Assembly: GCA_015654985.1 (NCBI GenBank) | Contig: JAATFW010000325.1 | Span: forward strand, 1 to 34,507 | Source of the DNA: Sphingobacteriales bacterium | Lineage (GTDB): Bacteria > Bacteroidota > Bacteroidia > Sphingobacteriales > Sphingobacteriaceae | Direction of reading: 5' to 3' | Length of the DNA: 34,507 nucleotides | In this document: positions 7,620 to 16,897 of the stretch, in pieces | How the letters are laid out: every line of letters begins with the position of its first letter | How positions within the stretch are numbered: the stretch's first letter is position 1 | Made by a program: the position numbers and the translations under genes | The notes under the pieces: generated by a model | Seen by the model: only the letters and a program-made list of their open reading frames with translations | Database searches by the model: none | Told to the model about the DNA's origin: nothing

Positions 7620-8858
7620 TTACCATGTCTTTTCACCTTTCTTCATTTTCTCAAGGACACTCTTATAGTTCGGATCGTTGTTTCCTGCAAGTCCGGAAGC
7701 TTCTTCTTCTATCCGGATGGCTTCTTCTTTTTTTCCTGTTTTGTATAATAAATTGGCGTACGTGTCCATAAACATAGGGTTCTTTTCATCTCTTCCTGAG
7801 AGGCTTTGTTTAGACCATGCCAGGGCAGCGTCAACACATGCCGCATCTTCGCAGTTTTGAAATACAGTCCATGCAAAATTATTGAGGTCCATATTGCTTA
7901 GCTGTCTACCGAATTTGCTGATATACGCCGAAGCAGCCTGGCTGAACCGGGGCCAATCTTTTACGGACTGAAAATAACGTGCTTTGAACGACAGCAGAAT
8001 CTCCTCTGCCAGATCAGGATAAAGAGCAGTCAACTTTGTTTCTAAGCCATTCCAGTCAACAGCCTGCCCCTTATTTTGAGAATAAACAGAAGGATAAACT
8101 ACTTCAGTTAATGCGATTCCTTTAATAATCCCCGAGCTGGTGCCTTTTCCGAGAATGGAATCAGCTCTTGCCCCGTTATTTTTAAAAACGGTATATCCGG
8201 GATCGGTACTTTTGGTGGTAGCATTGACCAGCAGGCGCAGGTTTTCCGGTGTCAGAAGATCTTTTTGAGTAGTTAAATACTCATTAATTACGATTGGAGA
8301 GAAGTCCCTGTCGAATGCTTCAAGGGAAGCTGTTGCAAGGAGCCGTAGAAATTCCGGATCCTTCTCGCCCGCCTGATATTTTCGCTTTAAGGTATAGTAC
8401 TGTTTTTCGGGATTCAGGGCGTCTTTGCCTTTGCCAATAAAGGTTGCTGCATCCGATGATCCGACAGCCCGGTGAACAAGCTCTCCGTCAGGGTTAAAGA
8501 AAAGATAGGTCGGAAATACATTCACCTTATAGGCGGCTTGTATGTCGTGTGCATCTTTATACCATTTCTTTACCTCATCATTGTCCGTTTTAGTGGTATC
8601 GAGCTGTACCTTTGCATTGATATAATTGGTATTAAAGAAGGCTCCCACATTTTCAAGCGGAAATATCTCTCTTGACATCATTCTGCATGGACCGCACCAG
8701 GTGGTAAAGGCGTCAACGAAGATGTATTTTTTCTGTGCTTTGGCTTTGGCCTTGATTTCCGACCAGGTAAGGCTGTGCTCAAAATGGATTCCTTTTTCTT
8801 CCTGTGCAAAGGTGGCACTGCTAAGGAAAATGAGAACAAATACAATTAGATTTTTCAT
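7620..8858 (-). CDS. Exported thioredoxin-fold protein
   Basis: A 412-residue protein with a signal peptide (cleavage likely after ATFA, residue 18) and a thioredoxin-like domain at about 25-150. The redox motif is WCGPC with Cys55 and Cys58, and a cis-proline equivalent lies in NVFPTYLFF. The remaining 260 residues are helical and unassigned, ending in a tetratricopeptide-like segment (SNMDLNNFAWTVFQ onward to the C-terminus). It probably acts in the periplasm as a disulfide reductase or exchange protein. It is divergently arranged with the TlpA-like gene at 9018, 159 bp apart, which suggests related redox roles. The thioredoxin assignment is firm; the substrate is unknown. Confidence 0.88.
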   Translation of the reverse strand: MKNLIVFVLIFLSSATFAQEEKGIHFEHSLTWSEIKAKAKAQKKYIFVDAFTTWCGPCRMMSREIFPLENVGAFFNTNYINAKVQLDTTKTDNDEVKKWYKDAHDIQAAYKVNVFPTYLFFNPDGELVHRAVGSSDAATFIGKGKDALNPEKQYYTLKRKYQAGEKDPEFLRLLATASLEAFDRDFSPIVINEYLTTQKDLLTPENLRLLVNATTKSTDPGYTVFKNNGARADSILGKGTSSGIIKGIALTEVVYPSVYSQNKGQAVDWNGLETKLTALYPDLAEEILLSFKARYFQSVKDWPRFSQAASAYISKFGRQLSNMDLNNFAWTVFQNCEDAACVDAALAWSKQSLSGRDEKNPMFMDTYANLLYKTGKKEEAIRIEEEASGLAGNNDPNYKSVLEKMKKGEKTW

Positions 8859-9017
8859 AAAGAATTTTTATACAAGATACAATTTTACCGGAATTTAAAA
8901 TATTTCCATTCAATGTTAATTGTAAATAGATAGTTAATATTTTGTTAAATCAACTGATAAATAGTGGCATGTAGCATATTTTGCCAAAAATATCGTTACA
9001 GCTTATATATTTACAAA

Positions 9018-10157
9018 ATGAAAAGAATCCTGTTATCGTGGCTTGCAGTTTTTCCTTTGTTGCTGTTCGCTCAAACACAAAAGTATACAATTGAAGGAAA
9101 AGTTGGTAATTATAACCCTCCGTCGAAAGTGTTTCTGCTCTTTGGGGATGGGCAGGGTAAATCTGTTAAAGATTCGGCTGTTATAAAAAATGGATTGTTT
9201 TCATTCCAGGGGCCACTTTCAGAACCGGCCCCTGCCGTTTTAGTCTTTGATGGTAAAGGTGCAGGTCTTGAAAGTGTTGATCCCAAAAGCAATCCTGATA
9301 TATTGCGTTTTTATGTTGAAAACGGAATAATAAAAATACAGAGTAAGGATTCATTGGCAAAGGCTACCGTTTCGGGGAAGACGAATGCTGAAGATCAGAA
9401 GCTTCAGATTATGTTAAAGCCTGTTCAGAACAAGCTTTTAGTTTTTAATAATGAATTTATGGCCACTCCGGAGGAAAAGAAAAGCGTACCGGGGTACATG
9501 GAGGGCATGCAAGCGAGATATGAAGTGCTGAATGAAGAACAAAATACGGTATTGAAGCAGTTTATCCGTGAAAATCCAGCCAGTTATGTGAGTTTAACGG
9601 CCTTAAGAAATGTTGCCGGCCAATCTCCTGACCCTGCGGAACTAGAGCCTTTAATTGCCCTGCTTTCTCCTGGTTTGCAGAAAAGCACTTTTTTAGAGCC
9701 TCTTCTGGAAGGACTGGAGTCGGCAAAAAAGACAGCAGTTGGGGTACAGGCAATGGAATTTACACAAAATGACCCTGACGGAAAGCCTGTGAAGTTATCT
9801 GATTTCAGAGGTAAATATGTATTGCTTGATTTCTGGGCTTCGTGGTGTGGTCCTTGCCGGCAGGAAAATCCGAACGTTGTAAATGCCTATAATAAATACA
9901 AAGATAAGAACTTCACTGTTCTTGGTATCTCGCTTGACCGGCAGAATGGAAAGGAAGCATGGCTGAAAGCGATAAAGGACGATGGATTAACATGGACGCA
10001 AGTGTCTGATCTTCAGTTCTGGCATAATGAAGTGGCTGTGATGTATGGCGTTCAGGCTATCCCTAAAAACTTTTTAATTGATCCGCAGGGAAAGATTGTT
10101 GCTACTGATCTTCGGGGAGCTGATCTTGAAAGAAAACTGGCAGAAGTGCTTAGGTAA
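9018..10157 (+). CDS. TlpA-family thiol-disulfide oxidoreductase with DUF4369-like N-domain
   Basis: A 379-residue exported protein. The start at ATG 9018 gives a proper signal peptide (MKRILLSWLAVFPLLLFA); a GTG at 8964 would bury it. The N-terminal part (about 20-230) begins with YTIEGKVGN, the pattern of the beta-rich DUF4369 domain common in Bacteroidota. The C-terminal AhpC/TSA-Redoxin domain has WASWCGPC with Cys277 and Cys280, and GVQAIPKNFLIDPQG with the cis-proline. Likely periplasmic or outer-membrane-associated reductase, as in ResA/TlpA proteins. A TTG (8981-8983) and TATATTTA pair lies directly before the ATG, so the transcript may have almost no leader. Confidence 0.9.
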   Translation: MKRILLSWLAVFPLLLFAQTQKYTIEGKVGNYNPPSKVFLLFGDGQGKSVKDSAVIKNGLFSFQGPLSEPAPAVLVFDGKGAGLESVDPKSNPDILRFYVENGIIKIQSKDSLAKATVSGKTNAEDQKLQIMLKPVQNKLLVFNNEFMATPEEKKSVPGYMEGMQARYEVLNEEQNTVLKQFIRENPASYVSLTALRNVAGQSPDPAELEPLIALLSPGLQKSTFLEPLLEGLESAKKTAVGVQAMEFTQNDPDGKPVKLSDFRGKYVLLDFWASWCGPCRQENPNVVNAYNKYKDKNFTVLGISLDRQNGKEAWLKAIKDDGLTWTQVSDLQFWHNEVAVMYGVQAIPKNFLIDPQGKIVATDLRGADLERKLAEVLR

Positions 10158-10231
10158 GTTATGAGTTATGAATTATGGGTTATGAGTTGGGAAGCTAACT
10201 CATAATTCATAACCCATAAATCATAACTCAG
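10158..10231. repeat. Heptad-repeat inverted patch (A) between convergent stops
   Basis: The 75 bp between the tlpA and purD stop codons are almost entirely 7-bp units. The left half runs as GTTATGA-type units (10158-10188). After an 8-nt spacer, the right half (10197-10231) has five complementary AACTCAT-type units. The halves can form a hairpin of about 31 bp with roughly five mismatches. It may terminate transcription from both sides, but the strict 7-bp period is more than a terminator needs. Confidence 0.75.
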
Positions 10232-10232
10232 T

Positions 10233-11504
10233 TTACAACAGATCAAAGCCAATATCAGTTATGAAATAACGTCCGTCGTAGTAAATGCGGCCGGCATCTG
10301 CAACCGCCTGTTGTACGGCATCGAACATCGTTTCACCAAGAGCTGTAACAGCAAGTACCCTGCCTCCGGAAGTCTTTATCAGGCTTCCTTCAGAAATTGT
10401 TCCTGCATGGAAAATATACGATTCCCTGATGTTGTCCAGTCCTGAAATTACTTTTCCCTTTATGTAGGTTCCGGGATAACCGCTGGATACAAGCATTACT
10501 GTTGCTGCGGTCCGGGAAGAAATAACTAATTCTTTTTCTGCCAGGTTTTGGTTCGCCACACCCAGTAAAAGATCAAGAAAGTCACTTTCTATTCTTGGGA
10601 TGACACTTTCAGTTTCAGGATCGCCCATCCTGACATTATATTCAATTACAAAAGGTTCTCCATTTATATTCATCAGGCCTATAAAAATAAAGCCTTTATA
10701 ATGGATCTGGTCGATCTTAAGGCCGCCGATTGTTGGCTTAATAATGTCTTTTTCAACTTTTTGCATGAATATTTCATCCGCAAAAGGAACCGGAGAGATA
10801 GATCCCATTCCCCCGGTATTTAAGCCTGTATCGCCTTCTCCTATCCGCTTATAATCTTTTGCTTCAGGAAGGATCTTATACGAATGCCCGTCAGTCAGTA
10901 CAAATACCGAAAGTTCAATGCCATCCAGAAATTCCTCAATCACAACAGTGCTGCTGGCGTCGCCGAATTTCCCGTCGAGCATGCTAATAAGCTCTGCCTG
11001 TGCTTCTTCGGTAGTCTGGCAAATTAAGACACCTTTTCCGGCAGCCAATCCGTCGGCCTTCAAAACAACAGGCAGCTTATGGGTTTCGAGGTAGGCAAGA
11101 CCGTCATTTAAAGAATTTCTTGTGAAAGATGCTGAGGCTGCAGTAGGGATAAAATGCCTGCGCATAAAAGCTTTTGAGAAATTTTTACTTCCTTCGAGCT
11201 GGGCACCTGCCTGTGAAGGGCCGATAACAGGAATGTCCCTTAATTGCTCATCAGCCTGAAAATAATCATAAATACCTTTCACCAGGGGTTCTTCCGGGCC
11301 TACTATCACAAAATTGACAGCCTTATCCAATACAAAATGACGGATCCCGTGAAAATCGTTGACATCAAGGTTTACGTTTGTTCCGAAATTTCCTGTTCCG
11401 GCATTACCGGGAGCGATATATAGGGCATCGCAAAGGGGGCTTTGAGCTATCTTCCAGGCAAAAGCACTTTCTCTTCCGCCAGAACCAAGTAAAAGGATAT
11501 TCAT
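10233..11504 (-). CDS. purD: Phosphoribosylamine-glycine ligase
   Basis: A 423-residue GAR synthetase, the second step of de novo purine synthesis: phosphoribosylamine plus glycine plus ATP gives GAR. The start at 11504 gives MNILLLGSGGRESA, the family N-terminus with its phosphate loop; the longer frame to 11546 adds unrelated residues. The ATP-grasp domain shows VVLKADGLAAGKGV, EEFLDG and NTGGMGSISP. The C-terminal domain is complete. Length is normal for the family. It stands apart from other purine genes. A strong promoter abuts the start codon. Confidence 0.96.
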   Translation of the reverse strand: MNILLLGSGGRESAFAWKIAQSPLCDALYIAPGNAGTGNFGTNVNLDVNDFHGIRHFVLDKAVNFVIVGPEEPLVKGIYDYFQADEQLRDIPVIGPSQAGAQLEGSKNFSKAFMRRHFIPTAASASFTRNSLNDGLAYLETHKLPVVLKADGLAAGKGVLICQTTEEAQAELISMLDGKFGDASSTVVIEEFLDGIELSVFVLTDGHSYKILPEAKDYKRIGEGDTGLNTGGMGSISPVPFADEIFMQKVEKDIIKPTIGGLKIDQIHYKGFIFIGLMNINGEPFVIEYNVRMGDPETESVIPRIESDFLDLLLGVANQNLAEKELVISSRTAATVMLVSSGYPGTYIKGKVISGLDNIRESYIFHAGTISEGSLIKTSGGRVLAVTALGETMFDAVQQAVADAGRIYYDGRYFITDIGFDLL

Positions 11505-11509
11505 ACGAA

Positions 11510-11542
11510 CAAAGATAATGTTATAGAGGCTATGGGTGCAAA
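11510..11542 (-). promoter_or_regulatory. purD promoter
   Basis: Read on the minus strand: TTTG (11542-11539), 21 nt, then TATCTTTG (11517-11510), a full match to the Bacteroidota -33/-7 consensus. Only five bases separate it from the ATG at 11504. Since transcription usually starts about seven bases after the -7 box, the mRNA should begin at or next to the start codon. Confidence 0.65.
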
Positions 11543-11708
11543 CCAAATGTCGTTAAGCAACGATCCTATGAAAAGTAGCCATGGCTTGCGGCAAAGCTAC
11601 CGCAATGTATGGGGGCACATATAAGAGAACAGAAACCAAAGAGAAAGATTTAAACACTGAGATTGATGCCCTATAGATACTGATTCCTTTTATACAAAAT
11701 ATAATGGT

Positions 11709-11746
11709 TATGGAGGGTACAATTGAATCCCTCCATATCTTTTTAA
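11709..11746 (+). terminator. Orphan intrinsic terminator-like hairpin
   Basis: Perfect 9-bp stem TATGGAGGG (11709-11717) with CCCTCCATA (11729-11737), 11-nt loop, followed by TCTTTTT on the + strand. It has the form of a Rho-independent terminator. No + strand gene ends upstream: purD runs the other way. It would therefore end either an unannotated small RNA starting after about 11550 or antisense readthrough. No TAnnTTTG promoter is visible for such an RNA. Confidence 0.55.
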
Positions 11747-11810
11747 ATGAGGAAGTCGGCCACAAAATGAATGGAACCTCAATTACTGCCATTTATACCA
11801 CTACATGCTG

Positions 11811-11976
11811 GGTTTCAACCTTTGGCACTTCGAGCCGCTGCCTGAAGGCCTTTCGTTCGTTCCAGAACGCCCGCTGTCATTACTCGGGTTATAGCCGATT
11901 ACGCTTCACTTTTGCCTCAAAGTGCCGCCAGCCGCTCCAACTGCAGCACTTGAGCTTAAAGCCCCGCTTGAGGTTG
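11811..11976. other. GC-richer block with nested inverted repeats
   Basis: An outer 6-bp pair (CAACCT 11816-11821 with AGGTTG 11971-11976) encloses an 11-nt pair (GGCACTTCGAG 11824-11834 with CTCAAAGTGCC 11916-11926, one mismatch). Small hairpins lie inside (GCCT/AGGC near 11840-11849, CGTTC/GAACG near 11854-11869). Base composition is clearly richer in G+C than the AT-rich sequence on either side. It is not a tmRNA, SRP RNA or RNase P RNA by their conserved motifs. It may be a structured RNA or a fossil of inserted DNA. Confidence 0.35.
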
Positions 11977-12225
11977 GAGGGAATTAGCAAATGCGGATTT
12001 TCAAGCTCTGGAATTTCTCAGCCTTTCATTCTCGCACCAGGGGAGGCTGCTGGACAAGTTTGCAGGTTAAAAAAGGATGTAAACCTGTGTTAATATCCGA
12101 TTTCTGGTTTCCGCCACCCGATTTTTCTATTTAATTTACTAATTTTGAGCACTTGTATGTCAAATTGTCGTTAACAGGTGGACGGCGTGGTTATTGAAAA
12201 GAGTAGAATTTATCGAAAATAAATA

Positions 12226-15200
12226 ATGTTAGGATTTTTAAGCAAATTATTCGGAAGTAAATCTGAACGGGATATAAAACTAATTCAACCGCTGGTTGAG
12301 CAGATAAAGGCCATTTATCCTTCACTGGCTTCTTTGAGCGACGATGAACTGAGGGGAAAAACGGGTGTTTTTAAAAACAGGATCAAAGAGGCTCTTGCCG
12401 AAATAGATAAAGAAGTTGGGGCGCTGAAAGAGAAGGCAGAAGACCCTGATTTGAATGTTCATGAAAAAACAGACATCTACGATCAGGTAGATAAGCTGGG
12501 AAAAGAACGCGATAAGGAGCTCGAAAAAGTGTTGATGGAAATTCTTCCGGAAGCATTCGCCGTGGTAAAAGAAACAGCGAGGCGCTTTACTGAGAATAAG
12601 ACTATTGTTGTTACCGCAACACAGTTCGACAGGGATCTGGCTGCCCGTAAGAAGAATGTGGTGATCCAGGCAGATAAAGCCATCCATCATAATACATGGC
12701 TGGCGGCAGGCACTGAAGTTACCTGGAATATGATCCACTACGATGTTCAATTGATCGGCGGTATTGTACTGCATCAGGGAAAAATCGCTGAAATGGCAAC
12801 AGGTGAAGGTAAAACGCTGGTTGGTACGCTGCCTGCTTACCTTAATGCCCTTGCCGGACAGGGTGTTCACATTGTTACGGTAAACGATTACCTGGCACGC
12901 CGTGACTCTGAGTGGAACGGACCTATTTTTGAGTTCCACGAATTAACGGTCGACTGTATTGACAGGCATCAGCCTAATTCTGAAGGCCGCCGTAATGCAT
13001 ACCTTGCTGATATTACTTTCGGTACTAATAATGAGTTTGGGTTTGATTATCTGAGGGATAATATGACCCTCGCTCCTGAAAACCAGGTGCAGCGTAAACT
13101 TCATTTTGCGATGGTGGATGAGGTTGACTCTGTTCTGATTGATGATGCCCGTACACCTTTGATTATTTCAGGCCCTATTCCTAAAGGGGATGAACATGAA
13201 TTTTATGAACTTAAACCGCGCATTGAACGGCTTGTAAATGTTCAGAAAAATTATGTTCACGGGGTGTTAAATGAAGCTAAAAAGCTGATCAGTGAAGGAA
13301 AAACCGGTCCTACAGAAGGAGGCCTGGCTTTATTGCGCGCCTACCGCGGCTTACCAAAGAATAAGGCGCTGATAAAATATCTGAGTGAGCCGGGCATCAA
13401 GCAGATCCTGATGAAGAGTGAGAATTATCACATGCAGGACCAGAATAAAGAGATGCCGAAAGCTGATGCGGAGCTTTTCTTTATTATTGATGAGAAAAAT
13501 AACCAGGTAGAACTTGCTGAAAAAGGTATTGAGCTGATAACGGCTGCCGGGGAAGATGCAAACTTCTTCGTAATGCCCGACGTGGGTACAGAAATCGCCG
13601 ATATCGAAAAATCAACTCTCTCAAATGAGGAAAAGATAGCCCGTAAGGATGAGCTGATGCGCGATTTTTCTATAAAATCAGAACGTATCCATTCAGTAAA
13701 CCAGTTATTAAAGGCTTATACCCTGTTTGAACGGGATATAGAGTACATTATTGACGAGGGTAAAGTTAAAATTGTAGATGAGCAGACCGGGCGTATTATG
13801 GATGGCCGCCGGTATTCTGATGGGCTTCATCAGGCAATTGAGGCAAAGGAAAACGTAAAGGTGGAAGATGCTACCCAAACCTATGCAACCATCACCCTGC
13901 AGAATTATTTCAGGATGTATCACAAGCTTGCCGGGATGACCGGTACCGCGGTTACAGAAGCCGGCGAATTGTGGCAGATCTATAAACTGGATGTGGTTGA
14001 AATTCCAACCAATGTCTCCACCCAGCGTAAAGATATGGAGGATAAGGTTTACCGTACTATCCGTGAAAAATATAATGCGGTAGTAGACGAAATCACTGCT
14101 CTTACACAGGCGGGGAGGCCGGTGCTGGTAGGTACTACCTCTGTAGAAATTTCTGAGTTACTGAGCAGGATGCTTAAGCTGCGCGGCGTAAAACATAATG
14201 TGTTAAATGCCAAACTGCATCAGAAAGAAGCGGATATTGTGGCAGAAGCCGGTAAATCGGGGACGGTAACCATCGCAACCAATATGGCTGGCCGTGGTAC
14301 AGATATAAAGCTTGGGCCTGGGGTAAAAGAAGCGGGAGGTTTAGCTATTGTGGGTACAGAAAGACATGAGTCGCGCCGCGTTGACAGACAGTTGCGTGGT
14401 CGTGCCGGACGTCAGGGTGACCCCGGTTCTTCTCAGTTCTTTGTGTCACTGGAAGATAACCTGATGCGTTTATTTGGATCTGAGCGTATTGCCAACATCA
14501 TGCTGCGGATGGGAATTGAAGAGGGTGAAGTAATTCAGCATTCGATGATCACCCGGTCTATTGAGCGGGCGCAGAGGAAAGTGGAAGAGAATAACTTCGG
14601 TATCCGTAAGCGTTTGCTGGAATATGATGATGTAATGAACTCACAGCGTACGGTAGTATATGCTAAACGACGGAATGCCCTTTATGGGGAGCGTCTGGAG
14701 GTCGATCTGAATAATATGTTCTACGATACAGTGGATGATATCGTAGCTGAATACAAGGAAACAGCAAATTTTGAAGGCTTCCAGCTTGAAATCATCAGAG
14801 TATTTTCTGTTGATCCGGAAATAGATGAGAAAGAATTTTCTGACTCTAATATCGTTAAACTTACTGAAAGTGTTTTTGACCGGGTTACCGATTATTACCA
14901 GCGTAAAACAGATGGAATAGCCCAGCAGGCATTGCCGGTACTTAAGCAGGTTTACCACGAGAGAGGTGAGATGATAGAGAACATAATCGTTCCTTTTTCT
15001 GATGGTATAAGAAATGTTCAGGTTGCCGCAAACCTTAAAAGAGCCGTTGAAACAAATGGACATGAAGTGTTTAAGGCCTTTGAGAAAACTGTAGTGCTTG
15101 CTTTGATAGATGATGCCTGGAAAGAGCATCTTCGTGAGATGGATGAGCTGAAGCAGTCTGTACAGAATGCGGTTTATGAGCAGAAAGATCCGCTCGTGAT

Positions 15201-15537
15201 TTATAAAGTGGAAGCTTTCAACCTGTTTAAACAGATGCTGATCTCTGTAAATAAGGATGTGGTAAGCTTCCTGTTTAAGGGCGGTATCCCTGCCCAGCAG
15301 TCGGAAGAAGTTCGTGAAGCAAGACCTCAGCCCAAGCAGGATATGTCTAAGCTGAAAGTTTCGAAGCCTCAGCTTGCGGCTGTTGCCGGTGATGGCAGCG
15401 GGGTCCCAATGGAAGATACCAGGGAACTTCAGAAACAGATGCCTATAAGGCATGAGCCTAAGATAGGGAGAAATGATCCCTGCCCATGCGGAAGCGGTAA
15501 AAAGTATAAAAACTGCCATGGTGCAGGACTAGAATAA
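12226..15537 (+). CDS. secA: Preprotein translocase ATPase SecA
   Basis: A 1103-residue motor of the Sec pathway that pushes unfolded preproteins through SecYEG at the inner membrane. Seen: Walker A ATGEGKT (residues 191-197), Walker B/DEAD-type VDEVD (297-301) followed by [12 protein letters not shown], the second helicase motor with [11 protein letters not shown], and [13 protein letters not shown]. The C-terminal zinc-binding SEC-C motif is [18 protein letters not shown]. It is longer than E. coli SecA (901) because of insertions between the motor motifs, for example about 330-450, a feature of Bacteroidota SecA. The amidohydrolase gene follows after 4 bp, so the two are probably cotranscribed. 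Confidence 0.98.
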   Translation: MLGFLSKLFGSKSERDIKLIQPLVEQIKAIYPSLASLSDDELRGKTGVFKNRIKEALAEIDKEVGALKEKAEDPDLNVHEKTDIYDQVDKLGKERDKELEKVLMEILPEAFAVVKETARRFTENKTIVVTATQFDRDLAARKKNVVIQADKAIHHNTWLAAGTEVTWNMIHYDVQLIGGIVLHQGKIAEMATGEGKTLVGTLPAYLNALAGQGVHIVTVNDYLARRDSEWNGPIFEFHELTVDCIDRHQPNSEGRRNAYLADITFGTNNEFGFDYLRDNMTLAPENQVQRKLHFAMVDEVDSVLIDDARTPLIISGPIPKGDEHEFYELKPRIERLVNVQKNYVHGVLNEAKKLISEGKTGPTEGGLALLRAYRGLPKNKALIKYLSEPGIKQILMKSENYHMQDQNKEMPKADAELFFIIDEKNNQVELAEKGIELITAAGEDANFFVMPDVGTEIADIEKSTLSNEEKIARKDELMRDFSIKSERIHSVNQLLKAYTLFERDIEYIIDEGKVKIVDEQTGRIMDGRRYSDGLHQAIEAKENVKVEDATQTYATITLQNYFRMYHKLAGMTGTAVTEAGELWQIYKLDVVEIPTNVSTQRKDMEDKVYRTIREKYNAVVDEITALTQAGRPVLVGTTSVEISELLSRMLKLRGVKHNVLNAKLHQKEADIVAEAGKSGTVTIATNMAGRGTDIKLGPGVKEAGGLAIVGTERHESRRVDRQLRGRAGRQGDPGSSQFFVSLEDNLMRLFGSERIANIMLRMGIEEGEVIQHSMITRSIERAQRKVEENNFGIRKRLLEYDDVMNSQRTVVYAKRRNALYGERLEVDLNNMFYDTVDDIVAEYKETANFEGFQLEIIRVFSVDPEIDEKEFSDSNIVKLTESVFDRVTDYYQRKTDGIAQQALPVLKQVYHERGEMIENIIVPFSDGIRNVQVAANLKRAVETNGHEVFKAFEKTVVLALIDDAWKEHLREMDELKQSVQNAVYEQKDPLVIYKVEAFNLFKQMLISVNKDVVSFLFKGGIPAQQSEEVREARPQPKQDMSKLKVSKPQLAAVAGDGSGVPMEDTRELQKQMPIRHEPKIGRNDPCPCGSGKKYKNCHGAGLE

Positions 15538-15541
15538 GAAC

Positions 15542-16726
15542 ATGTTAAAAGAAAAGATCCGGGAATTGTCCGGAAAGATATACGGCGATGTGGTAACCCA
15601 TCGCCGTTTTCTGCATTCCAACCCTGAGTTGTCTTTCCAGGAATATAACACATCCGCCTATGTAAAGGCATATCTTGACGAACTCGGGATCTCCTGGGTG
15701 CCAATGGCCGATACAGGGGTTGTAGCTTTAATAAAGGGAGAACTGCATTCAAATGCTGTAGTAGCACTAAGGGCGGATATGGATGCACTGCCAATTACCG
15801 AGACTAATGACGTGCCGTACAAATCAAGAAATCCGGGTGTGATGCATGCCTGCGGGCATGATGTACATACTTCTTCGCTGCTTGGTACAGCAAAGATCCT
15901 TCATGAATTACGCAGTGAATTTGGGGGAATGGTAAAGTTGATCTTTCAGCCTGCGGAGGAAAAACTTCCGGGAGGGGCAAGTCTGATGATTAAAGAAGGA
16001 GTACTTGAGAACCCAAAGCCACAGGCAGTGATCGGGCAGCATGTAATGCCATTGATTCCGGCCGGAAAGATAGGTATCCGTTCCGGTAAATACATGGCTT
16101 CTACAGATGAGTTGTATGTTACTGTTAAAGGAAAGGGAGGGCATGGAGCACAGCCTCAGCAGAATATAGATCCGGTTGTGATCTCTGCCCATATTATTGT
16201 TGCCCTGCAACAGATCGTAAGCCGTATTGCAGATCCGCGTCTGCCAAGTGTGCTTTCTTTTGGCAAAGTGATAGCCAACGGGGCAACCAATGTAATTCCC
16301 GATGAAGTATATCTTGAGGGTACATTCAGAACGCTTGATGAAAAATGGAGGGCTGAAGCGCATAAACGGATGAAAAAAATGGCCGAAGGCATTGCGGAAA
16401 GTATGGGCGGAAGCTGTGACTTTAATATTGTGAACGGCTACCCGTTTCTTGTGAATGAAGAGAACCTGACGGCAATGGTTCGCGGGTTTGCAGAAGACTA
16501 CCTGGGGCGTGAAAATGTGCTCGATCTTGATATCTGGATGGCGGCTGAAGATTTTGCGTATTACTCACAGGTTGCTGATTCATGCTTTTACAGACTGGGA
16601 ATACGGAATGAAGCTAAAGGAATTACTTCTTCCGTTCATACTTCTACTTTTGATATCGATGAGAGCGCGCTGGGTTTGAGTACAGGACTAATGGCATATA
16701 TTGCTGTGAAAAGACTGGGAAACTAG
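15542..16726 (+). CDS. M20D-family amidohydrolase (N-acyl-amino-acid hydrolase type)
   Basis: A 394-residue metal-dependent peptidase/amidohydrolase of the M20D group (hippurate hydrolase, IAA-amino-acid hydrolase and N-acyl-L-amino-acid amidohydrolase relatives). It splits acyl groups from amino acids; the exact substrate cannot be told. Metal-site motifs: LRADMDALP (Asp79, Asp81), MHACGHD (Cys104 and His106), PAEE (Glu139, Glu140), and a late His in SSVHTSTFD. The dimerisation lid lies at about 185-300. There is no signal peptide, so it is cytoplasmic. It starts 4 bp after the secA stop, a tight spacing, though a functional tie to secretion is not implied. Confidence 0.92.
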   Translation: MLKEKIRELSGKIYGDVVTHRRFLHSNPELSFQEYNTSAYVKAYLDELGISWVPMADTGVVALIKGELHSNAVVALRADMDALPITETNDVPYKSRNPGVMHACGHDVHTSSLLGTAKILHELRSEFGGMVKLIFQPAEEKLPGGASLMIKEGVLENPKPQAVIGQHVMPLIPAGKIGIRSGKYMASTDELYVTVKGKGGHGAQPQQNIDPVVISAHIIVALQQIVSRIADPRLPSVLSFGKVIANGATNVIPDEVYLEGTFRTLDEKWRAEAHKRMKKMAEGIAESMGGSCDFNIVNGYPFLVNEENLTAMVRGFAEDYLGRENVLDLDIWMAAEDFAYYSQVADSCFYRLGIRNEAKGITSSVHTSTFDIDESALGLSTGLMAYIAVKRLGN

Positions 16727-16815
16727 TTGTCGGTTGTGAGTTGAAAGCTGAAAGTTTCCGGCGATCTCAGGGCGTTTTATACTTATAACTTACGACTTAT
16801 TACGTATAACTTAAC
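16726..16815. repeat. Heptad-repeat patch (B) after the amidohydrolase
   Basis: Starting at the last base of the stop codon, five 7-bp units run GTTGTCG, GTTGTGA, then GTTGAAA-like (16726-16760). After a 20-bp spacer, five ACTTATA-type units follow (16781-16815), ending in ACTTAAC. The order, G-T units first and A-C units later, is the same as in patch A. It sits between two genes in the same direction. Confidence 0.65.
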
Positions 16816-16897
16816 AATAGATGAAACAGGGATCAGGTAATAAGACACAGATATCAGGAAGCTGCTTTAATATGGGAAACTTTATCAAATTTATTTT

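Larger units (their letters stand above)
11505..12225. other. 721-bp gap between purD and secA
   Basis: It holds the purD promoter, a hairpin (TTGCGG 11586-11591 with CCGCAA 11600-11605), a terminator-like stem (11709-11746), a GC-richer block with nested inverted repeats (11811-11976), and another stem (CAGGTT 12063-12068 with AACCTG 12082-12087). A TAATTTTG box at 12140-12147 may serve secA, leaving a leader of about 70 nt, but no TTG is found at the right distance. A 129-codon open frame (11704-12093) has odd composition and no recognisable features, so it is not called a gene. Confidence 0.5.

Noticed and set aside
10158-10231. CRISPR array
   Set aside because: The repeat unit is 7 bp with no spacers of constant size, and no cas genes are present.
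11704-12093. 129-codon open frame on the + strand between purD and secA
   Set aside because: Its composition (many Ser, Arg, Cys, Leu in no pattern) is unlike its neighbours, it has no recognisable domain or promoter, and it overlaps a terminator-like hairpin and nested inverted repeats. Better treated as non-coding.
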